A stretch of DNA of 64,000 nt from Pectobacterium aroidearum (GCF_015689195.1 NZ_CP065044.1:868001-932000), one strand, 5' to 3'. Positions 20,526 to 31,564 are shown, counted from the first letter of the stretch. Translations and numbers: made by a program. Notes: generated by a model from the sequence alone, not told the origin.

Positions 20526-23189
20526 ATGTCAGATCGTTTAAATAATGACGTGGATCCGATCGAAACCCGCGACTGGCTGCAGGCGATCGAATCGGTCATC
20601 CGTGAAGAGGGTGTTGAACGCGCCCAGTTCCTGATTGATCAGGTTCTGAGTGAAGCACGTAAAGGCGGTGTCAGCGTTGCTGCTGGTACGGCTGCACGTC
20701 AATACATCAACACCATCGCAGTGGAAGACGAGCCGGAGTACCCTGGTAATCTGGATCTGGAACGTCGTATTCGCTCAGCAATCCGCTGGAACGCGATCAT
20801 GACGGTACTGCGTGCTTCGAAAAAAGATCTGGATCTGGGTGGCCACATGGCTTCTTTCCAGTCTTCCGCCACTTTCTATGAAGTGTGCTTTAACCACTTC
20901 TTCCGTGCTCGCACTGCGCAGGACGGCGGCGACCTGGTCTACTTCCAGGGCCACATTTCTCCGGGCGTTTACGCTCGTGCCTTCCTTGAAGGCCGTCTGA
21001 CCGAAGACCAGATGAATAACTTCCGTCAGGAAGTTCACGGTAACGGTCTGTCTTCTTATCCGCACCCTAAACTGATGCCAGACTTCTGGCAGTTCCCGAC
21101 CGTATCTATGGGTCTGGGCCCGATTGGTGCTATCTACCAGGCTAAATTCCTGAAGTATCTGGAAAACCGTGGCCTGAAAGATACCTCTAAGCAAACCGTT
21201 TATGCCTTCCTGGGCGACGGTGAAATGGACGAACCAGAATCCAAAGGTGCGATCACCATCGCGACCCGTGAAAAACTGGATAACCTGGTATTCGTTATCA
21301 ACTGTAACTTGCAGCGCTTGGATGGTCCGGTTACTGGTAACGGTAAGATCATCAACGAACTGGAAGGCATCTTCAGCGGCGCTGGCTGGGATGTGATTAA
21401 AGTGATGTGGGGCGACCGTTGGGATGAACTGCTGCGTAAAGACACCAGCGGTAAACTGATCCAACTGATGGAAGAAACCGTTGACGGTGACTACCAGACC
21501 TTCAAATCCAAAAACGGTGCCTATGTGCGTGAGCACTTCTTCGGTAAATACCCGGAGACGGCTGAACTGGTTAAAGACTGGACCGACGATCAGATTTGGT
21601 CACTGAACCGTGGTGGTCACGATCCGAAGAAAGTCTACGCTGCACTGAAAAAAGCACAGGATACCAAAGGCAAACCAACCGTTATTCTGGCGCATACCAT
21701 TAAAGGTTATGGTATGGGCGACGCGGCTGAAGGTAAGAACATCGCTCACCAGGTTAAGAAAGTTAACATGGATGGCGTGCGTTACTTCCGTGACCGCTTC
21801 AACGTGCCAGTATCTGATGCCGACATCGAAAGCCTGCCGTACATCACTTTCGATAAAGATTCTGCAGAGTACAAATACCTGCACGAACGTCGTCAGGCGC
21901 TGGGTGGCTACCTGCCGTCTCGTCAGCCGAACTTTGATGAGAAGCTGGAACTGCCAACGCTGGAAGATTTCAGTACTCTTCTGGAAGAGCAGAACAAAGA
22001 AATCTCTACCACTATCGCGTTTGTTCGTGCCCTGAACGTGATGCTGAAGAACCAATCTATCAAAGATCGTCTGGTTCCAATCATCGCTGACGAAGCGCGT
22101 ACCTTCGGTATGGAAGGTCTGTTCCGCCAGATCGGTATTTATAGCCCGAAAGGCCAACAGTACACTCCGCAGGACCGTGAGCAGGTTGCTTACTACAAAG
22201 AAGACCAGAAAGGTCAGATTCTGCAGGAAGGTATCAACGAACTGGGCGCAGGTTCATCCTGGCTGGCGGCGGCAACGTCTTACAGCACCAACAACCTGCC
22301 TATGATCCCGTTCTACATCTACTACTCCATGTTCGGTTTCCAACGTATCGGCGATCTGTGCTGGGCAGCGGGTGACCAACAGGCGCGTGGCTTCCTGATC
22401 GGTGGTACTTCAGGCCGTACGACGCTGAACGGTGAAGGTCTGCAGCACGAAGATGGTCACAGCCACATTCAGTCGCTGACCATCCCGAACTGTATCTCCT
22501 ACGATCCAGCATTCGCCTATGAAGTTGCGGTCATCATGCATGACGGCCTGCACCGCATGTACGGTGAAGCGCAGGAAAACATTTACTACTACATCACCAC
22601 GCTGAACGAAAACTACCACATGCCTGCGATGCCGCAGGGTGCGGAAGAAGGTATCCGTAAGGGTATCTACAAGCTGGAAACGGTTGAAGGTAGCAAAGGT
22701 AAAGTGCAGCTGCTGGGCTCAGGTTCTATCCTGCGTCACGTACGCGAAGCCGCTCAGATTCTGGCGAAAGACTACGGCATCGGTTCTGACGTATTCAGCG
22801 TAACCTCCTTCACTGAACTGGCTCGCGAAGGCCAGGATTGTGAGCGTTGGAACATGCTGCATCCGACCGAAACGCCGCGCGTACCTTACGTGGCTCAGGT
22901 ACTGAGCGATGCGCCAGCGGTTGCATCTACTGACTATATGAAGCTGTTTGCTGAGCAAATCCGTAACTTCATCCCAGCGAGCGATTACCGCGTACTGGGT
23001 ACTGACGGTTTCGGTCGTTCTGACAGCCGTGAGAACCTGCGTCACCACTTCGAAGTGGACGCGTCTTACGTTGTTGTTGCGGCTCTGGGTGAACTGGCTA
23101 AACGCGGTGAAATCGATAAGAAAGTGGTTGCTGATGCCATCACTAAATTCAACATCGATGCAGATAAAGTTAACCCGCGTCTGGCATAA
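20526..23189 (+). CDS. aceE: Pyruvate dehydrogenase E1 component AceE
   Basis: 887 residues, the E. coli length. Homodimeric thiamin-diphosphate E1 that decarboxylates pyruvate and reductively acetylates the lipoyl groups of AceF. The thiamin motif [21 protein letters not shown] with the later NCN lies at about residues 230-262. Other conserved blocks: [50 protein letters not shown] and [22 protein letters not shown]. Second gene of pdhR-aceE-aceF-lpd; aceF starts 14 bases after its stop. Confidence 0.99.
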   Translation: MSDRLNNDVDPIETRDWLQAIESVIREEGVERAQFLIDQVLSEARKGGVSVAAGTAARQYINTIAVEDEPEYPGNLDLERRIRSAIRWNAIMTVLRASKKDLDLGGHMASFQSSATFYEVCFNHFFRARTAQDGGDLVYFQGHISPGVYARAFLEGRLTEDQMNNFRQEVHGNGLSSYPHPKLMPDFWQFPTVSMGLGPIGAIYQAKFLKYLENRGLKDTSKQTVYAFLGDGEMDEPESKGAITIATREKLDNLVFVINCNLQRLDGPVTGNGKIINELEGIFSGAGWDVIKVMWGDRWDELLRKDTSGKLIQLMEETVDGDYQTFKSKNGAYVREHFFGKYPETAELVKDWTDDQIWSLNRGGHDPKKVYAALKKAQDTKGKPTVILAHTIKGYGMGDAAEGKNIAHQVKKVNMDGVRYFRDRFNVPVSDADIESLPYITFDKDSAEYKYLHERRQALGGYLPSRQPNFDEKLELPTLEDFSTLLEEQNKEISTTIAFVRALNVMLKNQSIKDRLVPIIADEARTFGMEGLFRQIGIYSPKGQQYTPQDREQVAYYKEDQKGQILQEGINELGAGSSWLAAATSYSTNNLPMIPFYIYYSMFGFQRIGDLCWAAGDQQARGFLIGGTSGRTTLNGEGLQHEDGHSHIQSLTIPNCISYDPAFAYEVAVIMHDGLHRMYGEAQENIYYYITTLNENYHMPAMPQGAEEGIRKGIYKLETVEGSKGKVQLLGSGSILRHVREAAQILAKDYGIGSDVFSVTSFTELAREGQDCERWNMLHPTETPRVPYVAQVLSDAPAVASTDYMKLFAEQIRNFIPASDYRVLGTDGFGRSDSRENLRHHFEVDASYVVVAALGELAKRGEIDKKVVADAITKFNIDADKVNPRLA

Positions 23190-23203
23190 GAGGTAAAGAT
23201 TAC

Positions 23204-25093
23204 ATGGCTATCGAAATCAACGTACCGGACATCGGTGCAGATGAAGTTGAAGTCACCGAAGTGCTGGTGAAGGTTGGCGACAAAGTTGAAGCTGAACAGT
23301 CGCTGATCACGGTGGAAGGTGATAAGGCTTCTATGGAAGTCCCTTCTCCGCAGGCTGGTGTCATTAAAGAGATTAAAGTCTCTGTGGGTGACAAAGTTGA
23401 AACTGGCAAACTGATCATGATTTTCGATTCCGCCGACGGTGCAGCTGACGCTGCGCCTGCCAAGGCAGAAGAGAAGAAAGAAGCGGCGCCGGCTGCAGCA
23501 CCTGCTGCAGCGGCAGCGAAAGACGTCAACGTACCGGATATCGGCGGCGACGAAGTCGAAGTGACAGAAGTGCTGGTTAAAGTGGGCGACACCGTTGCTG
23601 CTGAACAGTCTCTGATCACCGTAGAAGGCGACAAAGCCTCTATGGAAGTTCCGGCACCTTTCGCAGGTACGGTTAAAGAGATCAAAATCAGCACCGGCGA
23701 TAAAGTCTCTACCGGTTCTCTGATCATGGTATTCGAAGTGGCGGGTGCTGCACCTGCTGCCGCTCCGGCACAAGCCGCTGCTCCAGCAGCAGCTGCGCCA
23801 GCGGCCTCTGCCGCTAAAGAAGTGAACGTACCGGATATCGGCGGTGACGAAGTCGAAGTGACTGAAGTGATGGTTAAAGTTGGCGATAAAATCGCGGCTG
23901 AGCAATCACTGATCACCGTAGAAGGCGACAAGGCTTCGATGGAAGTGCCTGCGCCATTCGCGGGTACGGTTAAAGAAATCAAAATCAGCACCGGCGATAA
24001 AGTGAAAACCGGCTCACTGATCATGGTCTTCGAAGTAGAAGGCGCTGCGCCTGCTGCGGCCCCGGCTGCCAAGCAAGAAGCGGCGGCTGCACCGGCTCCG
24101 GCGGCAAAATCTGCTGCGCCAGCACCGGCTGCAAAAGCGGAAGGCAAGAGCGAATTCGCAGAGAACGACGCTTACGTTCACGCGACGCCGGTTATCCGTC
24201 GTCTGGCACGTGAATTCGGCGTGAATCTGGCGAAAGTGAAAGGTTCTGGTCGTAAAGGCCGTATCCTGCGCGAAGACGTTCAGGCTTACGTGAAAGATGC
24301 CGTGAAACGCGCTGAGTCTGCACCAGCAGCTGCCGCTGGCGGCGGTCTGCCGGGCATGCTGCCATGGCCGAAAGTCGATTTCAGCAAGTTTGGTGAAGTG
24401 GAAGAAGTGGAACTGGGCCGCATCCAGAAAATCTCTGGTGCTAACCTGAGCCGTAACTGGGTGATGATCCCGCACGTTACGCACTTCGATAAAACTGACA
24501 TCACCGATCTGGAAGCGTTCCGCAAACAGCAGAACGCCGAAGCTGAGAAGCGCAAACTGGATGTGAAATTCACCCCAGTTGTCTTCATCATGAAAGCTGT
24601 TGCCGCTGCGCTTGAGCAGATGCCACGCTTCAACAGTTCCCTGTCTGAAGATGCGCAACGTCTGACGCTGAAGAAATACATCAACATCGGTGTTGCGGTT
24701 GATACCCCGAACGGTCTGGTGGTTCCGGTCTTTAAAGACGTGAACAAGAAGAGCATCACTGAGCTGTCTCGCGAACTGATGGCGATCTCCAAGAAAGCCC
24801 GTGATGGTAAGCTGACTGCTGGCGAAATGCAGGGCGGATGCTTCACGATCTCCAGCCTGGGTGGCATCGGAACTACGCACTTTGCGCCGATCGTCAACGC
24901 GCCTGAAGTGGCTATTTTGGGTGTGTCTAAGTCCGCGATGGAACCGGTCTGGAATGGTAAAGAGTTCACGCCGCGTCTGATGATGCCGATGTCTCTGTCC
25001 TTCGACCACCGTGTCATTGACGGTGCTGATGGTGCACGCTTCATTACCATCATTAACAACACGTTGTCTGACATCCGCCGTCTGGTGATGTAA
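23204..25093 (+). CDS. aceF: Dihydrolipoamide acetyltransferase AceF (E2 of pyruvate dehydrogenase)
   Basis: 629 residues. E2 forms the core of the complex and passes acetyl groups to CoA. Three tandem lipoyl domains are present, with modified lysines Lys41, Lys144 and Lys243, each in EGDKASMEV. They are joined by long Ala/Pro-rich flexible linkers. Then come the E1/E3-binding domain ([20 protein letters not shown]) and the catalytic domain with [15 protein letters not shown] containing the active His and Asp. Three lipoyl domains is the normal enteric arrangement. The repetitive Ala-rich linkers cause long open frames on the other strand that are not genes. Confidence 0.99.
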   Translation: MAIEINVPDIGADEVEVTEVLVKVGDKVEAEQSLITVEGDKASMEVPSPQAGVIKEIKVSVGDKVETGKLIMIFDSADGAADAAPAKAEEKKEAAPAAAPAAAAAKDVNVPDIGGDEVEVTEVLVKVGDTVAAEQSLITVEGDKASMEVPAPFAGTVKEIKISTGDKVSTGSLIMVFEVAGAAPAAAPAQAAAPAAAAPAASAAKEVNVPDIGGDEVEVTEVMVKVGDKIAAEQSLITVEGDKASMEVPAPFAGTVKEIKISTGDKVKTGSLIMVFEVEGAAPAAAPAAKQEAAAAPAPAAKSAAPAPAAKAEGKSEFAENDAYVHATPVIRRLAREFGVNLAKVKGSGRKGRILREDVQAYVKDAVKRAESAPAAAAGGGLPGMLPWPKVDFSKFGEVEEVELGRIQKISGANLSRNWVMIPHVTHFDKTDITDLEAFRKQQNAEAEKRKLDVKFTPVVFIMKAVAAALEQMPRFNSSLSEDAQRLTLKKYINIGVAVDTPNGLVVPVFKDVNKKSITELSRELMAISKKARDGKLTAGEMQGGCFTISSLGGIGTTHFAPIVNAPEVAILGVSKSAMEPVWNGKEFTPRLMMPMSLSFDHRVIDGADGARFITIINNTLSDIRRLVM

Positions 25094-25096
25094 TCG

Positions 25097-25124
25097 AAAA
25101 GCCGGCCTGACGGCCGGCTTTTTT
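25097..25124 (+). terminator. Terminator after aceF
   Basis: AAAAGCCGGCC (25097-25107), loop TGAC, GGCCGGCTTTT, then more T. A strong rho-independent structure between aceF and lpd; lpd therefore probably also has its own promoter, as in E. coli. Confidence 0.88.
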
Positions 25125-25329
25125 CTGATAAGCTGTTATTTGTTACAGCAATCAGTGATTAAGGACAAATCGTTAGTCGCTTGTTGTTTCAAAATTGTTA
25201 ACGATTTTGTAAACTACTGCGGCAAAGACACGTCCCGGTGGAAGAGGGCGTTATTAAAAATACACCCTCAATCAGAATGATGACGGGTGTGACGTCACAG
25301 ACCCGCCGGAAATCAATTAAGAGGTCATG

Positions 25330-26754
25330 ATGAGTACTGAAATTAAAGCTCAGGTAGTGGTACTTGGTGCCGGCCCCGCGGGTTACTCTGCTGCATTCCG
25401 CGCGGCGGATTTGGGTCTGGAAACCGTACTGGTAGAGCGCTACTCCACGCTGGGTGGGGTGTGTCTGAATGTTGGCTGTATTCCTTCCAAAGCCCTGCTG
25501 CACGTTGCTAAAGTCATTGAAGAAGCTAAAGCGCTGGCGGAACACGGTATCGTGTTCGGTGAACCTAAAACCGACATTGATAAAATCCGTCTGTGGAAAG
25601 AAAAAGTCATCACCCAACTGACCGGTGGTCTGGCTGGTATGGCGAAAGGCCGTAAAGTTAAAGTCGTTAACGGTCTGGGCAAATTTACCGGTGCTAACAC
25701 GCTGGAAGTCGACGGTGAAAACGGCAAAACGACGATCAACTTCGATAACGCCATTATCGCTGCGGGTTCACGTCCGATCCAACTGCCTTTCATTCCTCAT
25801 GATGACCCACGCGTATGGGATTCTACCGATGCGCTGGAGCTGAAAAGCGTCCCAGGACGTCTGTTGGTCATGGGCGGCGGTATCATCGGTCTGGAAATGG
25901 GTACCGTTTACCACGCTCTGGGTTCACAGATCGACGTTGTTGAAATGTTCGATCAGGTGATCCCGGCAGCTGACAAAGACATCATCAAAGTCTTCACCAA
26001 GCGTATCAGCAAGCAGTTTAATCTGATGCTGGAAACCAAAGTGACGGCGGTAGAAGCCAAAGAAGACGGCATCTATGTGACGATGGAAGGTAAAAAAGCG
26101 CCAGCCGAACCACAGCGTTACGACGCGGTTCTGGTCGCTATCGGCCGTGTGCCGAACGGCAAAAACCTGGATGCTGGCAAAGCGGGCGTGGAAGTTGACG
26201 ATCGCGGCTTCATCCATGTTGATAAGCAAATGCGCACCAACGTGCCACACATCTATGCTATCGGCGACATCGTCGGTCAGCCGATGCTGGCGCACAAAGG
26301 CGTGCATGAAGGCCACGTTGCTGCTGAAGTCATCTCTGGTAAGAAACACTACTTCGATCCGAAAGTGATTCCTTCTATTGCCTATACCGAACCGGAAGTG
26401 GCATGGGTGGGTCTGACTGAGAAAGAAGCGAAAGAGAAAGGCATCAGCTACGAAACCGCGACCTTCCCATGGGCGGCGTCTGGCCGTGCGATCGCGTCTG
26501 ACTGCGCTGACGGTATGACCAAACTGATTTTCGACAAAGAAACTCACCGTGTTATCGGTGGTGCGATTGTCGGTACTAACGGTGGTGAACTGTTAGGTGA
26601 AATCGGTCTGGCGATCGAAATGGGCTGTGATGCGGAAGATATCGCGTTGACCATCCATGCGCACCCAACGCTGCATGAGTCTGTTGGTCTGGCTGCTGAA
26701 ATCTTTGAAGGTAGCATCACCGACCTGCCGAACCCGAAAGCGAAGAAGAAGTAA
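25330..26754 (+). CDS. lpd: Dihydrolipoamide dehydrogenase Lpd (E3)
   Basis: 474 residues starting MSTEIKAQVV; an ATG directly before it is only two bases from GAGG, so the second ATG with five-base spacing is preferred. Lpd is the FAD enzyme that reoxidises lipoyl groups in pyruvate and 2-oxoglutarate dehydrogenases and the glycine cleavage system. FAD motif GAGPAGYSAA at 13-22, redox disulfide Cys45/Cys50 in GGVCLNVGCIPSK, NAD motif MGGGIIGLEMG, and the catalytic His-Glu pair in HAHPTLHESVG. The 236-base gap to aceF holds a terminator and presumably a separate lpd promoter. Confidence 0.98.
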   Translation: MSTEIKAQVVVLGAGPAGYSAAFRAADLGLETVLVERYSTLGGVCLNVGCIPSKALLHVAKVIEEAKALAEHGIVFGEPKTDIDKIRLWKEKVITQLTGGLAGMAKGRKVKVVNGLGKFTGANTLEVDGENGKTTINFDNAIIAAGSRPIQLPFIPHDDPRVWDSTDALELKSVPGRLLVMGGGIIGLEMGTVYHALGSQIDVVEMFDQVIPAADKDIIKVFTKRISKQFNLMLETKVTAVEAKEDGIYVTMEGKKAPAEPQRYDAVLVAIGRVPNGKNLDAGKAGVEVDDRGFIHVDKQMRTNVPHIYAIGDIVGQPMLAHKGVHEGHVAAEVISGKKHYFDPKVIPSIAYTEPEVAWVGLTEKEAKEKGISYETATFPWAASGRAIASDCADGMTKLIFDKETHRVIGGAIVGTNGGELLGEIGLAIEMGCDAEDIALTIHAHPTLHESVGLAAEIFEGSITDLPNPKAKKK

Positions 26755-26783
26755 GTTCTCTCAGGTTCGCATAGCGTGAATTC

Positions 26784-26817
26784 AATCCGGCACCTATACA
26801 GGTGCCGGATTTTTTTT
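26784..26817 (+). terminator. Terminator of lpd
   Basis: AATCCGGCACCT, loop ATAC, AGGTGCCGGATT, then a T run to 26817. The last T residues are also the first two bases of the lysR stop codon on the opposite strand (26816-26818). Confidence 0.92.
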
Positions 26818-27712
26818 ATGTATCAGAAGCGGGAAATACTCGCGCGCAGAGGAAATCTACGAATGCCCGTACTTTTGGTGATGGGTGCTTGCTGGCTGGC
26901 CATAGCACATGGAAGACGCCGCTGCGTTCCACGTAGTCGGTCAGGATCGGCTGTAGTTGCCCTCCTGCCAACTGCTCACGGATAGAGAAATCCGGCAGGT
27001 AAGCGATTCCCAGCCCTTGTAGTGCAAAACAAACGCGCGTTTCGATATTGTTGCAGATCATCGAGGTGGGCAATGGTAACTCTGGTTCGCCGGGGAGAAG
27101 CCGCAGCGCCCACGGCTCCAGTTTGCCGCTGTTGGGAAAGCGATAGTGCAGACAGGCATGCTGCATCAGGTCGACAGGTGTCTGGGGGCAACCGTAACGG
27201 GTAAGGTAGTCTGGCGCTGCCACCACCAGAAAACGGAAAGTGCCCAGCCTGCGCGCGGTGAGGCGTGAATCCACGGGGTCACCTGTCCGTACGACGGCAT
27301 CGAAACCTTCCTCAATCACATCCACCATGCGGTCAGTAAAGTCCAGATCCAGTTCGATTTCGGGGTATTCACGCATGAATTCGCCGAGTACGGGTAGCAC
27401 CAGTGAACTGACCAGCGGCAGGCTTACCCGCAGGCGTCCGCGCGGTACGGCTTTGGTCTGTGACAGTTCCAGTTCTGCGGCTTCGATTTCGGCCAGAATA
27501 CGTCGGCTACGCGCCAGAAACAGTGAGCCTTCGGCGGTCAATGTGATGCTGCGCGTACTGCGGTGAAACAGTCTCACACCCAGTTTTTCTTCGAGCCGTG
27601 CGACGCTTTTGCCTACTGCCGACGCTGATACGCCCAGTAATCGACCCGCCGCAACGAAACTGCGCGTTTCTGCCACTTGCACAAACACCATGAAGCCATT
27701 CAGGCTATCCAT
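26816..27712 (-). CDS. LysR-family transcriptional regulator
   Basis: 298 residues. N-terminal LysR HTH at residues 3-62 (MVFVQVAETRSFVAAGRLLGVSASAVGKSVARLE pattern) and a periplasmic-binding-like effector domain from about 90. Closest in layout to the CrgA/AaeR/DmlR group that contains YafC-type regulators. It is divergent from a serine hydrolase and an MFS exporter, which it probably controls. The 116-base gap carries GTTCC-N9-GGAAC, a dyad of the LysR kind. Effector unknown. Confidence 0.9.
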   Translation of the reverse strand: MDSLNGFMVFVQVAETRSFVAAGRLLGVSASAVGKSVARLEEKLGVRLFHRSTRSITLTAEGSLFLARSRRILAEIEAAELELSQTKAVPRGRLRVSLPLVSSLVLPVLGEFMREYPEIELDLDFTDRMVDVIEEGFDAVVRTGDPVDSRLTARRLGTFRFLVVAAPDYLTRYGCPQTPVDLMQHACLHYRFPNSGKLEPWALRLLPGEPELPLPTSMICNNIETRVCFALQGLGIAYLPDFSIREQLAGGQLQPILTDYVERSGVFHVLWPASKHPSPKVRAFVDFLCARVFPASDT

Positions 27713-27737
27713 ACTCTCTCTCTATTGCGGACGATTT

Positions 27738-27756
27738 GTTCCGTATATCGAGGAAC
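27738..27756. promoter_or_regulatory. Candidate LysR operator
   Basis: GTTCC (27738-27742) - nine bases - GGAAC (27752-27756), an interrupted palindrome midway between the divergent lysR and serine hydrolase genes. Confidence 0.5.
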
Positions 27757-27828
27757 TGTAGCCCACTTTTTCTTTAATTGCTGATTTTTTATCGTAACGG
27801 GAACGCTCATTGATGAAAGGAACATGTC

Positions 27829-29022
27829 GTGATAACTCCCGTATTCCCTCTGGGTACCGATGCGCCATCAACGCATTTCTCCGCCCGAATTCAGTCTACC
27901 GTCCAGCAGGCATTGGACGATCGGCGTTTGGTTGGCGCCGTTGTGTTGGTCGCGCGTAACGGCGAATTGATTCATCAGCAAGCAGCAGGGTGGGCTGACC
28001 GGGAGAATACCCGCCCGATGGCGCTGGACGCTATCTTCCGGTTTGCTTCTGTCAGCAAGCCCATCGTGTCTGTGGCGGCTATGGTGCTGGTGGCGCAAGG
28101 TCGGCTCGATCTGGATGAAGATATTACTCGCTGGATACCAACGTTCCAGACCCGACTGCTCGACGGCAGCCCAGCGAACATTACCGTGCGGCAGTTACTC
28201 AGCCACACTGCGGGTTTGGGCTACCGTTTTTTTGAAGCTCATGCGGACGGCCCCTATGCGCTGGCGGGGGTCTCAGACGGTATGGATGCTTCCGACATAA
28301 GTTTGAATGAGAACCTGAGTCGTATCGCCAGCGTCCCCCTGCAATACGTGCCGGGAACAGCCTGGGGTTATTCGCTGGCAACGGACGTATTGGGAGCTTT
28401 GATCGAACGCGTTCAGGGCTCGCCATTGGATGAGGCTGTGCGCCAACTGGTGACCGAGTCGCTGGGCATGCACGATACGGGCTTCACTGTGCGTGATCCA
28501 TTGCGCCTGACGACGGCCTACGTGAACGACATTCCACAGCCACATCGCCTGACTGAAGGCGAAATGGTTTCTCCTTTCGAGGGGGCCATCGGCATCGCGT
28601 ATAGCCCCGCTCGTATCTGTAATGCACAGGCCTTTCCATCCGGTGGAGCAGGCATGGCAGGGACGGCCTGGGATCTGCTGCGCCTGCTGGAAGCCCTGCG
28701 TAAAGGGGGAGGCGTGCTGCTGCCTGACGCGTTGATCGAGGAGATGGGGCGCGATCAAACACAAGGGCTGGAGCTGCCTAATGCACCGGGCTGCGGTTTT
28801 GGCCTCGGTTTCTCGGTCTTGCGCGATCCGCAGTTAGCCGAGTCGCCAGAATCGTCAGGCACCTGGCGCTGGGGGGGAGCTTACGGTCATTCATGGTTTG
28901 TCGACCGACAACAAGGTTTGAGCGTGGTGGCTTTCACCAACACGATGTACGAGGGAATGTCGGGGCGTTTTGTCACCGATCTGCGTGATGCCGTGTATAG
29001 CTCGTTGGAGGCAATACGATGA
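27829..29022 (+). CDS. Serine hydrolase of the beta-lactamase/class C esterase family
   Basis: 397 residues from GTG (27829) with AAGGA seven bases upstream. Serine-hydrolase (PF00144) fold: the nucleophile motif SxxK is FASVSKPIV near residue 75, the HTAGLGY loop follows, and a Tyr near AWGYSLATDVL fits the second (YxN-like) motif, although the Asn is not kept. The C-terminal HSWF region replaces the KTG box. No signal peptide, so probably a cytoplasmic esterase (EstB-like) rather than a periplasmic beta-lactamase. Stop codon overlaps the following MFS gene by four bases. Substrate unknown. Confidence 0.85.
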   Translation: MITPVFPLGTDAPSTHFSARIQSTVQQALDDRRLVGAVVLVARNGELIHQQAAGWADRENTRPMALDAIFRFASVSKPIVSVAAMVLVAQGRLDLDEDITRWIPTFQTRLLDGSPANITVRQLLSHTAGLGYRFFEAHADGPYALAGVSDGMDASDISLNENLSRIASVPLQYVPGTAWGYSLATDVLGALIERVQGSPLDEAVRQLVTESLGMHDTGFTVRDPLRLTTAYVNDIPQPHRLTEGEMVSPFEGAIGIAYSPARICNAQAFPSGGAGMAGTAWDLLRLLEALRKGGGVLLPDALIEEMGRDQTQGLELPNAPGCGFGLGFSVLRDPQLAESPESSGTWRWGGAYGHSWFVDRQQGLSVVAFTNTMYEGMSGRFVTDLRDAVYSSLEAIR

Positions 29023-30203
29023 CGGCCTCAATGACGGATACACATCATGGCAGACTGCCCCTTGCATCATTGCTGGCGTTAGCCACAGCAGCCTTCATCA
29101 CTATCCTGACCGAAGCGCTGCCTGCGGGCCTGTTGCCGCAGATGGCGCAAGGGCTGGCGGTGTCTGAAGCCTGGGTCGGGCAGACGGTGACTATCTATGC
29201 CGTGGGGTCTTTAGTGGCCGCGATCCCGTTGACCGCGGCGACGCAAGGTGTGCGTCGCCGCCTGCTGCTGCTATCAGCCATCGCAGGCTTCGTCGTTGCC
29301 AATACGATTACCGCGTTTTCCGGCAGCTATGTATTGACGATGGCGGCGCGTTTTCTGGCGGGTGTTTCAGCCGGGTTGCTGTGGGCGCTACTGGCAGGCT
29401 ACGCGGCGCGTATGGTGCCTGAACATCAGAAGGGGCGCGCTATTGCGATAGCGATGGTGGGCACTCCCTTGGCGCTGTCGCTCGGTGTGCCCGCTGGCAC
29501 CTTTCTGGGTAACTTACTCGGCTGGCGCATGTGCTTCGGTATGATGAGTGGTTTGGCATTAATACTCATGCTGTGGGTTCGTATTCAGGTGCCGGATTTC
29601 GCTGGGCAATCGGCAGATAAGAGGCTGTCGCTGGGGCAGGTGTTCACGGTGGCAGGCGTGCGATCCGTATTATGCGTCGTGTTGGCCTTTGTGCTGGCGC
29701 ATAACATCCTCTACACCTATATTGCGTCGTTTCTCGCGGCGGTGGGTATGGTCGCACAGACCGGTCTGGTGCTGCTGGTATTCGGTGTTGCATCGTTACT
29801 GGGTATCTGGATGATTGGCGTGCTGATTGACCGCTATTTACGAGCCCTGACGCTTGCCTGTTCGGCATTGTTCTGCGTATCTGTGCTGGCACTTGGCGTG
29901 GCGGGTGAGATACATGCAGTGGTCTATGCGGCCGTTTGCGTCTGGGGGCTTGCTTTCGGCGGCGCGGCGACATTGTTCCAAACGGCAATCGTCAGAACCG
30001 CTGGGGAAGGAGCCGATGTGGCGCAGTCCATGTTGGTCACTGTCTGGAATATGGCTATCGCAGGAGGCGGTATCATCGGCGGTGTGCTGCTGGAGCATTT
30101 CGGTGTCGTCGCATTCTCTCCGGTGCTGCTGGTGCTGTTATTGATTGCGCTCGTTGTGGTGTGGTCTGCCAGACAACATGGTTTCCCCGTGGCGCGACGG
30201 TAA
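29019..30203 (+). CDS. MFS transporter (drug or metabolite exporter type)
   Basis: 394 residues, twelve hydrophobic segments. The first helix (AAFITILTEALPAGLLPQMAQGL) and the motif C-like VGTPLALSLGVPAGTFLG in helix 5 place it in the DHA1 (12-TM drug/arabinose efflux) group. Motif A in the loop between helices 2 and 3 is weak (TQGVRRRLLLL). Starts inside the end of the upstream serine hydrolase gene, so the two are translationally coupled; a shared substrate is likely but unknown. Divergent LysR regulator upstream. Confidence 0.88.
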   Translation: MTASMTDTHHGRLPLASLLALATAAFITILTEALPAGLLPQMAQGLAVSEAWVGQTVTIYAVGSLVAAIPLTAATQGVRRRLLLLSAIAGFVVANTITAFSGSYVLTMAARFLAGVSAGLLWALLAGYAARMVPEHQKGRAIAIAMVGTPLALSLGVPAGTFLGNLLGWRMCFGMMSGLALILMLWVRIQVPDFAGQSADKRLSLGQVFTVAGVRSVLCVVLAFVLAHNILYTYIASFLAAVGMVAQTGLVLLVFGVASLLGIWMIGVLIDRYLRALTLACSALFCVSVLALGVAGEIHAVVYAAVCVWGLAFGGAATLFQTAIVRTAGEGADVAQSMLVTVWNMAIAGGGIIGGVLLEHFGVVAFSPVLLVLLLIALVVVWSARQHGFPVARR

Positions 30204-30326
30204 AGTACTTGGGTGCGATTTTTTGCCGGACGCTTCGCAGAATGCGCGTTCCGTCCGTTTATTTTTAGCTGCGTCAATTACAATCAAACCTCAAAAAAGA
30301 AACGTTGTTTTATTTTTGAGGTTATG

Positions 30327-31505
30327 ATGAATCTTAATACCTTACGCTCCTCTGTCTGGCTATTGGCGGCGTTGCTGGCCAGCCCTTCACTGATGGCGAA
30401 CGATATGAACCCTACGATTCAACCCGCGACGAATCAGGCGGTCACGGATGAAGGGCTGCCTTCGTTTTATCCGCAGCTTAAACAGCAGATGACCTACTCG
30501 GATTCCTGGCTATCCGGAAATTTTTCGGATTTTAGCCAGTGGCAATCCCAGTCGCGAAAAACACTGCGTTCGCTGCTCCTGACGCCGGATTCCACCAAAG
30601 ACTTTGCGCCGCAGGCGATTGAAAAACAGGATCGCGGTAGCTACACGGCGGAGAAAGTCGCGTTCAATCTGACGGATGAAAGTCGCGTAGATGCGTTGCT
30701 CCTGACGCCAAAAAGTGCGGGGCCGCATCCTGCGGTCATCCTGCTGCACGATCACGGCGCGAAGTTTGATATCGGCAAGGAGAAGATGATCAAGCCGTGG
30801 GGCAATGACGAACAGCTCGTTTCTGCACAGGCTTGGGCGGATAAGTTTTTCACTGGTCGTTTTGTCGGGGATGAACTGGCGAAGCGGGGCTATGTGGTGC
30901 TGGCGGTTGATGCGCTAGGTTGGGGATCGCGCGGGCCGATCAAATATGAGCAGCAGCAGGCGCTGGCAAGTAACTTCTTTAATCTGGGGCGTTCGCTCGC
31001 GGGTCTGATGGCCTATGAAGACATGCGGGCAACGGACTTTCTGGCATCGCTTGAGCAGGTGGATAAGCAACGTATTGGCGTCGTAGGGTTCTCAATGGGG
31101 GCCTATCGTGCCTGGCAGCTTGCCGCACTATCGGACAAGGTGGCAGCAACGGCGGCAGTCTCCTGGATTGGTACATACGAAGGGCTGATGACGCCGGGCA
31201 ATAATGTGCTGAGAGGCCAGTCGGCATTCTATATGCTGCATCCGGGGCAACCGACACGCTTTGACTTCCCGGATGTGGCGAGCGTTGCTGCACCAAAACC
31301 GATGCTGTTATTTAACGGCGGCCAAGACAAGCTGTTCCCGACGAAATCGGTTGAGGATGCTTACGCCAAAATGCATGAGGTATGGCAATCCCAACGGGCG
31401 GGTAGCAAACTGCAAACCAAAATATGGCCTGAGCTAGGGCACGTGTTCTATCAGGAACAGCAGGAAGAGGTGTTTCGCTTTCTGGACCAATGGCTAAAAC
31501 CCTAG
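30327..31505 (+). CDS. Secreted alpha/beta hydrolase (dienelactone hydrolase-like)
   Basis: 392 residues from the ATG at 30327, which has GAGG five bases upstream; the ATG three bases earlier is too close to it. Signal peptide at residues 1-24 (MNLNTLRSSVWLLAALLASPS, cleavage near LMA-ND), so probably periplasmic. The fold shows the oxyanion segment HPAVILLHDHGAKFD, the nucleophile elbow GVVGFSMGAYRAW, an Asp near NGGQDKLFP and His in PELGHVFYQE. A long insertion (GKEKMIKPWGNDEQ...) before the elbow resembles the large plant-wall or acetyl esterase-like group. Substrate unknown; no sugar-degradation neighbours. Confidence 0.85.
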   Translation: MNLNTLRSSVWLLAALLASPSLMANDMNPTIQPATNQAVTDEGLPSFYPQLKQQMTYSDSWLSGNFSDFSQWQSQSRKTLRSLLLTPDSTKDFAPQAIEKQDRGSYTAEKVAFNLTDESRVDALLLTPKSAGPHPAVILLHDHGAKFDIGKEKMIKPWGNDEQLVSAQAWADKFFTGRFVGDELAKRGYVVLAVDALGWGSRGPIKYEQQQALASNFFNLGRSLAGLMAYEDMRATDFLASLEQVDKQRIGVVGFSMGAYRAWQLAALSDKVAATAAVSWIGTYEGLMTPGNNVLRGQSAFYMLHPGQPTRFDFPDVASVAAPKPMLLFNGGQDKLFPTKSVEDAYAKMHEVWQSQRAGSKLQTKIWPELGHVFYQEQQEEVFRFLDQWLKP

Positions 31506-31564
31506 TCGGTAGTGCCTGAATTGTAATAAATTTTTTGATAACATCAGCTTACTGATGCATTGCT

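Noticed and set aside
23200-24147. 315-codon Ala/Ser/Thr-rich minus-strand frame
   Set aside because: Mirror of the repeated Ala-rich linkers and lipoyl domains of aceF; repetitive because aceF is repetitive.
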